Of a stretch of DNA of 64,000 bases, positions 59,989 to 64,000 are shown piece by piece. The stretch's first letter is position 1; every line of letters starts with the position of its first letter. The DNA is from Flavobacteriales bacterium (GTDB lineage: Bacteria; Bacteroidota; Bacteroidia; Flavobacteriales_D; Sanyastnellaceae), in assembly GCA_030729695.1 (NCBI GenBank), contig JANQWV010000028.1, forward strand, positions 20,541 through 84,540, written 5' to 3'. The position numbers and the translations under genes are program-made. The notes beneath the pieces are model-generated. The model made no database searches and was not told the origin of the DNA. It saw only the letters and a program-made list of their open reading frames with translations.

Positions 59989-60975
59989 ATGAAGATTGCG
60001 ATGAAATTAAAATTCTTAGGGTTCATGATCTGTGTAATTGGTGTAACAAATGTTATGGCCCAAGATCCCGAGTTCACACAGTTTTACTCCAACCCACTTT
60101 ACTTGAATCCCGCATTTGCAGGGACTTCTAAGTGTCCACGTTTTGTAATGAACTACAGAAACCAATGGCCGTCATTAACCGGTGCATACGTAACAACGTG
60201 TGCCAGTTATGACCAGCACGTTGAAACAGTTTCGGGTGGTTTAGGCATAATGGTCATGAATGACCGCGCCGCGCAGAATACTCTAAATACGACTGTTGTA
60301 AGTGGGATTTATTCCTATCAGCAAGCGATTAATCGTAAGTTCAGTATTAAGGCAGGTTTCCAAGCATCATACTTCCAAAAATCTTTGGATTGGAGTAAAC
60401 TTACTTTCGGAGATATGATTGATCCGAGAAAAGGATTTATCTACGAAACGAATGACATACCAAGAGGAGGAAATATCAAGAATATCGATTTTTCTGCAGG
60501 TGTGTTAGGCTTCAGCCAGACATTTTACGGTGGATTCGCTGTTCATCACTTGAACGAGCCAAACGAAAGTTTAATTGTAGGAACTTCTCGTCTTCCAATG
60601 AAGTACACTGTTCACGCAGGAGCTGTTATTCCAATTAAGCAGAAATACAAGGACTCAAGCACACTTTCTCCAAATATCCTTTATCGCCGTCAAGGTGAAT
60701 TCCAACAATTGAATCTTGGTATGTATGTAACCAAAGGTCCAATCGTTGCAGGAGTTTGGTTCCGTGGAATGTTGTTCGGACAACGATACAGCGATAGTTT
60801 CATTGCTACCTTAGGTTTGCAAAATGACAACATTCGTGTAGGTTACAGTTATGACATTACTGTAAGTGCATTGACTCCGGCTACCGGCGGATCGCATGAA
60901 GTTTCTTTGGGAATTAATTTCGATTGCCGTCCAAGAAAACCGAAGTTCCGCACAATAGCGTGTCCTTCTTTTTAG
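59989..60975 (+). CDS. type IX secretion membrane protein PorP/SprF
   Basis: A 328-residue outer-membrane protein of the PorP/SprF family, which supports secretion and anchoring of T9SS substrates such as adhesins. Family features: mature N-terminus QDPEFTQFYSNPLYLNPAFAGTSKCPRFVMNYRNQWPSL, and the GGLGIMVMNDRAAQNTLNTTVVSGIYSY and SAGVLGFSQTFYGGFAVHHLNEPNES blocks. Start choice is uncertain: ATG 59989 (MKIAMKLKFLGFMICVIGVTNVMA) and ATG 60001 both give a signal peptide, while a TTG at 59929 adds a poor N-terminus. It is 42 nt from gldJ on the same strand and divergent from porU. Confidence 0.9.
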   Translation: MKIAMKLKFLGFMICVIGVTNVMAQDPEFTQFYSNPLYLNPAFAGTSKCPRFVMNYRNQWPSLTGAYVTTCASYDQHVETVSGGLGIMVMNDRAAQNTLNTTVVSGIYSYQQAINRKFSIKAGFQASYFQKSLDWSKLTFGDMIDPRKGFIYETNDIPRGGNIKNIDFSAGVLGFSQTFYGGFAVHHLNEPNESLIVGTSRLPMKYTVHAGAVIPIKQKYKDSSTLSPNILYRRQGEFQQLNLGMYVTKGPIVAGVWFRGMLFGQRYSDSFIATLGLQNDNIRVGYSYDITVSALTPATGGSHEVSLGINFDCRPRKPKFRTIACPSF

Positions 60976-61017
60976 TTATACAAGAAACCCAACAGTTATT
61001 TCATAAAATAGGAAATC

Positions 61018-62778
61018 ATGAAAAACTTTAAATTAACCTTAACAACACTCGCCCTCTCAGGTATGGTTGTTCTCAACTCTTGCGAGGAGAATCGCTCCAC
61101 AGCAACGGGTTGGGAATACAATGATCCTGATAACGGAGGATTCGATAGAGTGGAATATTTAGGTCAAGAGACCGGTCCAGGTTTAGTATTCATTGAAGGC
61201 GGCCGCTTTTCAATGGGTCGCGTTGAAGATGACGTAAACTACACTTGGGATCATTTGCAGACTCCTGTAACCGTGAGTTCATTCTACATGGATGAAACAG
61301 AGGTAACTAATCAACATTGGTTAGATTACTTGCACTGGTTAGAGATGGTTTACGCAGATTCATACCCAGAATTAATTGGTCGCGCCCTTCCAGATACCAA
61401 CTGCTGGAGACAGAAGAACCAAGACATGGAGAAATACGTAGAGTTGTACTTGCGTCATCCAGCATACCAAGACTACCCTGTAGTAGGTGTTAGTTGGTTG
61501 CAAGCAAATGACTACTGTTCTTGGAGAACTGATCGCGTTAACGAGCAAATCCTTGTTCGTGAAGGTTTCTTAGCTCACAACTTAGCTGCTCAAGGTGCAG
61601 ATGAGCACTTTACAACAGAAACTTACTTCAATGGTCAATACGAAGGAGAGCAATTAGGAGAGGGACTCCCTAATTACAATCCTAAAGGAGATCCTTTCCG
61701 TAAAGTTAGAATGGAAGACGGAATTCTTTTGCCACGTTACCGCCTGCCTTCTGAGGCAGAATGGGAGTACGCTGCAATGGCGCTTATTGGAAACTCTTAC
61801 CAAGAATTAATCACAGATCGTAGAACCTATCCTTGGAACGGTCACTATGTTCGTAATGGAGACAACGGAACGGAGTATTTCGGTACAATGCGTGCAAACT
61901 TCATGCGTGGAACCGGAGATGCGATGGGTGTTGCAGGATACTTAAACGATAACGCAGATATCACTGCACCAGTTTACCAATACCCGCCAAACGATTTCGG
62001 TTTGTACAATATGGCTGGTAACGTTTCTGAATGGGTAGCTGACGTTTATCGTCCGCTTACTGATGAAGATCGTTCTGAATTCCGCCCATACAGAGGTAAC
62101 GTCTACAAAACAAAAACATTGAACAGCGATGGAACTGTTGCAGACAAGTTGACTTACAACGTGTACGATGTTGATGAAGTGAAAAGGTATTTGGAAAGTT
62201 TGAAAGACTCTTCTTTAATTACGCGTAGTAAGTACGGAGAGAAAGATATTCAAGTGTTAGATCAAAGCTTAGTGAAGATAGATCAAGCTATCGAGAAGCG
62301 TGACCAACGTCGTGAAGAAGAATCTATGGCTATCATGGATGAAATCATGGAATTGATTCGCAGTTCAGAAGCTGATATCGCCTACACAATGGTAGATAAC
62401 ATCGAGAACTTTATTGTAAGCACCTCAGGTCGTCAGAAGATGAGAAACGTTTCGTTGGAAGAAAACATCAACAGAACAAACTATCGCAAGGCAGATAACA
62501 TTGATTACAACGATGGTGATTTCCAAAGCAGTTCGAAATATTTGAACCCTGACTTTGAAAATCGTGCAGACCGTATGTACGATTATGGTAAAACTACTTT
62601 AATCAACAACAGATCACGTGTGTACAAAGGCGGTAGCTGGGAAGATCGTGTATATTACAACATTCCAAGTACAAGAAGATTTATGGATGAAAGAAAGTCT
62701 AGTCGTTCTCTCGGATTCCGTTGCGCTATGGACCGCGTAGGTTCACCATCGGGTATTGGAGCGAAAGGAGGAGAATAA
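61018..62778 (+). CDS. gldJ: gliding motility lipoprotein GldJ
   Basis: A 586-residue lipoprotein of the SUMF1/formylglycine-like fold required for gliding and T9SS in Flavobacterium. The lipobox cysteine is C22 (MVVLNSC). The SUMF1-type core is evident in LVFIEGGRFSMGRVEDD, MDETEVTNQHWLDYLHW, RLPSEAEWEYAAMALIG, NDFGLYNMAGNVSEWVADVYR and SLGFRCAMD. It is called GldJ, not GldK, because it lies next to porU/porV and is followed by murF, not by gldL. A hydrophilic helical insert of ~80 residues (~380-460) interrupts the core. A strong terminator follows. Confidence 0.88.
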   Translation: MKNFKLTLTTLALSGMVVLNSCEENRSTATGWEYNDPDNGGFDRVEYLGQETGPGLVFIEGGRFSMGRVEDDVNYTWDHLQTPVTVSSFYMDETEVTNQHWLDYLHWLEMVYADSYPELIGRALPDTNCWRQKNQDMEKYVELYLRHPAYQDYPVVGVSWLQANDYCSWRTDRVNEQILVREGFLAHNLAAQGADEHFTTETYFNGQYEGEQLGEGLPNYNPKGDPFRKVRMEDGILLPRYRLPSEAEWEYAAMALIGNSYQELITDRRTYPWNGHYVRNGDNGTEYFGTMRANFMRGTGDAMGVAGYLNDNADITAPVYQYPPNDFGLYNMAGNVSEWVADVYRPLTDEDRSEFRPYRGNVYKTKTLNSDGTVADKLTYNVYDVDEVKRYLESLKDSSLITRSKYGEKDIQVLDQSLVKIDQAIEKRDQRREEESMAIMDEIMELIRSSEADIAYTMVDNIENFIVSTSGRQKMRNVSLEENINRTNYRKADNIDYNDGDFQSSSKYLNPDFENRADRMYDYGKTTLINNRSRVYKGGSWEDRVYYNIPSTRRFMDERKSSRSLGFRCAMDRVGSPSGIGAKGGE

Positions 62779-62801
62779 TCTTTCTGAAATTTTAAAAACA
62801 C

Positions 62802-62830
62802 AACACCCCGCAACTGCGGGGTGTTTTATT
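62802..62830 (+). terminator. rho-independent terminator after gldJ
   Basis: Perfect 10-bp GC-rich stem AACACCCCGC / GCGGGGTGTT (62802-62811, 62816-62825) with loop AACT, followed by a T-rich tract. Its 3' end overlaps the candidate promoter of murF. Confidence 0.88.
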
Positions 62831-62834
62831 TTAG
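62827..62834 (+). promoter_or_regulatory. candidate -7 box, leaderless spacing (murF), overlapping the gldJ terminator
   Basis: TATTTTAG, one mismatch to TAnnTTTG, 4 nt (CACC) before the murF ATG at 62839. It begins inside the T tract of the gldJ terminator. Confidence 0.35.
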
Positions 62835-62838
62835 CACC

Positions 62839-64000
62839 ATGATTGAATTAATATTTCAAAAATATCTCGAAGTACGTCGTGTAACAACAAGCACGCGCAA
62901 CGTTCAGTCCAATGATATTTTCTTCGCACTGAAGGGAGACAATTTCAATGGAAATCATTTTGCTAAGCAGGCATTGGATGCAGGTGCTTCTCTCGTAGTG
63001 GTTGACGAAGAGGTTGGATTCGATTCTGAACAGGTAGTGCGCGTTGATGATAGTTTGAAGGCTCTTCAGGCTCTCGCCAAACAATACCGCGAAACCTTTT
63101 CTTTTCCTGTTATTGGTATTACCGGAAGCAATGGAAAGACTACTACAAAGGAACTTATGCGCGAAGTGCTAAGCATGAAGTATAAGACATTCGCAACCCA
63201 CGGCAACCTGAACAATCACATAGGTGTGCCGCTCTCGCTTTTGGCTGTTCCTTCCGATTGTGAAATAGCAATCATCGAAATGGGTGCGAATCATCAAAGA
63301 GAAATTGCATCTTACTGCGAATATGCCATGCCGAATTACGGAGTCATTACCAACATCGGGAAGGCTCATCTCGAAGGATTCGGTGGAGTGGAAGGAATTA
63401 TAAAAGGAAAGGGTGAACTCTTTGATTATGTTTCGACCCATAACGGAATGTGCTTGGTCAATACGGAATTGGCACATTTAGATGCTATGGCCGCGCGTAT
63501 TCCACATAAAAAATACGGATTCAATTCTGGCGGATTTAATTTGGAAATAGTTGCTGAACATCCAACACTTTCATTCAAATTCAGCACGCCTTCGGAAGAT
63601 GTTAAACAAGTTTGTCACGCACAAATGGCGGGTACTTATAATTTGTACAACATGGCAACTGCAATTGCGGTTGGATATGAATTTGGAGTTTCTTCTGAAT
63701 TAATGAGTAAGGCCATTTCGTCTTATACTCCAGAAAACAATCGCAGTCAGTGGTGGGATTCCGGGAAGAACAAGGTTATTCTCGATGCATACAATGCGAA
63801 TCCAAGCAGTATGGAGGCGGCCTTGTTAAATCTTTCGAAAATGGAAAATACATTTTTCATTATCGGAGATATGTTTGAAATGGGGGAGTATGCCCATGAA
63901 GAGCACCTGAAGATTTTCAACCTGACAAAGGAATTGGGTGTAGAGGGTATTTTCATTGGGAAGGAATTTCAATCGGTTGGAGCAACGGAATTGATAAATG
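62839..64000 (+). CDS. murF: UDP-N-acetylmuramoyl-tripeptide--D-alanyl-D-alanine ligase MurF, 3' end missing
   Basis: The frame from ATG 62839 is open to the window edge (387 codons; full-length MurF in this group is around 430), so the C-terminus is missing. Mur ligase motifs: GITGSNGKTTTKELM (P-loop), IAIIEMGANHQREIASYC, ITNIGKAHLEGFGG, GTYNLYNMATAIAVG and ILDAYNANPSSMEAAL. MurF adds D-Ala-D-Ala to the UDP-MurNAc-tripeptide in the cytosol. It follows gldJ, from which it is separated by a strong terminator, so it should use its own promoter. Confidence 0.95.
   Translation, partial: MIELIFQKYLEVRRVTTSTRNVQSNDIFFALKGDNFNGNHFAKQALDAGASLVVVDEEVGFDSEQVVRVDDSLKALQALAKQYRETFSFPVIGITGSNGKTTTKELMREVLSMKYKTFATHGNLNNHIGVPLSLLAVPSDCEIAIIEMGANHQREIASYCEYAMPNYGVITNIGKAHLEGFGGVEGIIKGKGELFDYVSTHNGMCLVNTELAHLDAMAARIPHKKYGFNSGGFNLEIVAEHPTLSFKFSTPSEDVKQVCHAQMAGTYNLYNMATAIAVGYEFGVSSELMSKAISSYTPENNRSQWWDSGKNKVILDAYNANPSSMEAALLNLSKMENTFFIIGDMFEMGEYAHEEHLKIFNLTKELGVEGIFIGKEFQSVGATELIN

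Noticed and set aside
61018-62778. GldK as an alternative name for the SUMF1 lipoprotein
   Set aside because: GldK is followed by gldL, gldM and gldN; here the neighbours are porU/porV and murF, which fits GldJ.

Overview
The window looks like a chromosomal segment of a member of the Bacteroidota, most likely order Flavobacteriales. Direct evidence: type IX secretion (T9SS) and gliding genes (porU, porV, a porP/sprF-type gene, gldJ), three large secreted proteins with T9SS C-terminal sorting domains, start codons without Shine-Dalgarno sequences, promoters of the Bacteroidota TAnnTTTG type, and lineage-typical families (DUF5686, DUF4292, DUF2723, DUF3108). It is dense housekeeping and envelope DNA. 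No tRNA, rRNA, IS element, phage, CRISPR array or gene-free stretch above about 110 bp was seen.

Layout. 1-5.3 kb: a MORN-repeat protein cut by the left edge, a divergent BNR-propeller T9SS cargo, a RidA/2-aminomuconate-deaminase-like protein and a DUF3108 protein. 5.4-9.8 kb: a 1474-residue T9SS cargo that contains a lysyl-oxidase-like domain. 9.9-20.1 kb (minus strand): amidase, purS, pssA, a DUF5686 outer-membrane protein, dsbD, tilS, pabB, dinB and an acidic lipoprotein. 20.1-23.9 kb: a LytTR regulator with its propeller histidine kinase. 24.0-35.3 kb (plus strand): gpsA, a type-B T9SS cargo, enoyl-CoA hydratase, dut, a sugar nucleotidyltransferase, a TPR lipoprotein, a DUF4292 lipoprotein and an EnvC-like protein. 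35.3-38.8 kb (minus strand): 3-hydroxyanthranilate dioxygenase, pcrB and relA/spoT. 38.9-54.2 kb (plus strand): a Wzi/RemB-like barrel, a cytochrome-oxidase assembly and subunit cluster (ctaB, two subunit III genes, subunit IV, two SCO-like proteins, DUF420), tolC/hlyD, tsaB, mce, a DUF2723 membrane protein and a radical SAM/SPASM protein. 54.2-64 kb: a divergent T9SS block, porU-porV-ispF on the minus strand and sprF-gldJ-murF on the plus strand, with murF cut by the right edge.

How the genes fit together. porU and porV act at the last step of T9SS: PorV shuttles cargo and PorU removes the sorting domain. The three cargo proteins in the window are predicted clients of that machinery. The oxidase block supplies heme O/A synthesis, membrane subunits and copper delivery for an aa3-type oxidase whose subunits I and II lie outside the window. 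Many other genes are ordinary phospholipid, nucleotide, tRNA-modification and cell-wall functions.

Most notable observations: (1) a secreted, T9SS-targeted lysyl-oxidase-like domain that keeps the copper-site histidines and the Lys/Tyr pair of the quinone cofactor, joined to dockerin-like and MopE-like repeats; (2) a recurrent -7 promoter box placed only 4-6 nt before the start codon of about ten genes, which predicts leaderless mRNAs; (3) a SCO-like paralog whose CX3C sits outside the normal active-site position, directly upstream of a canonical SCO gene. Two genes run off the window edges (1-1222 minus, 62839-64000 plus), and several starts were moved to fit the promoter or signal-peptide evidence.
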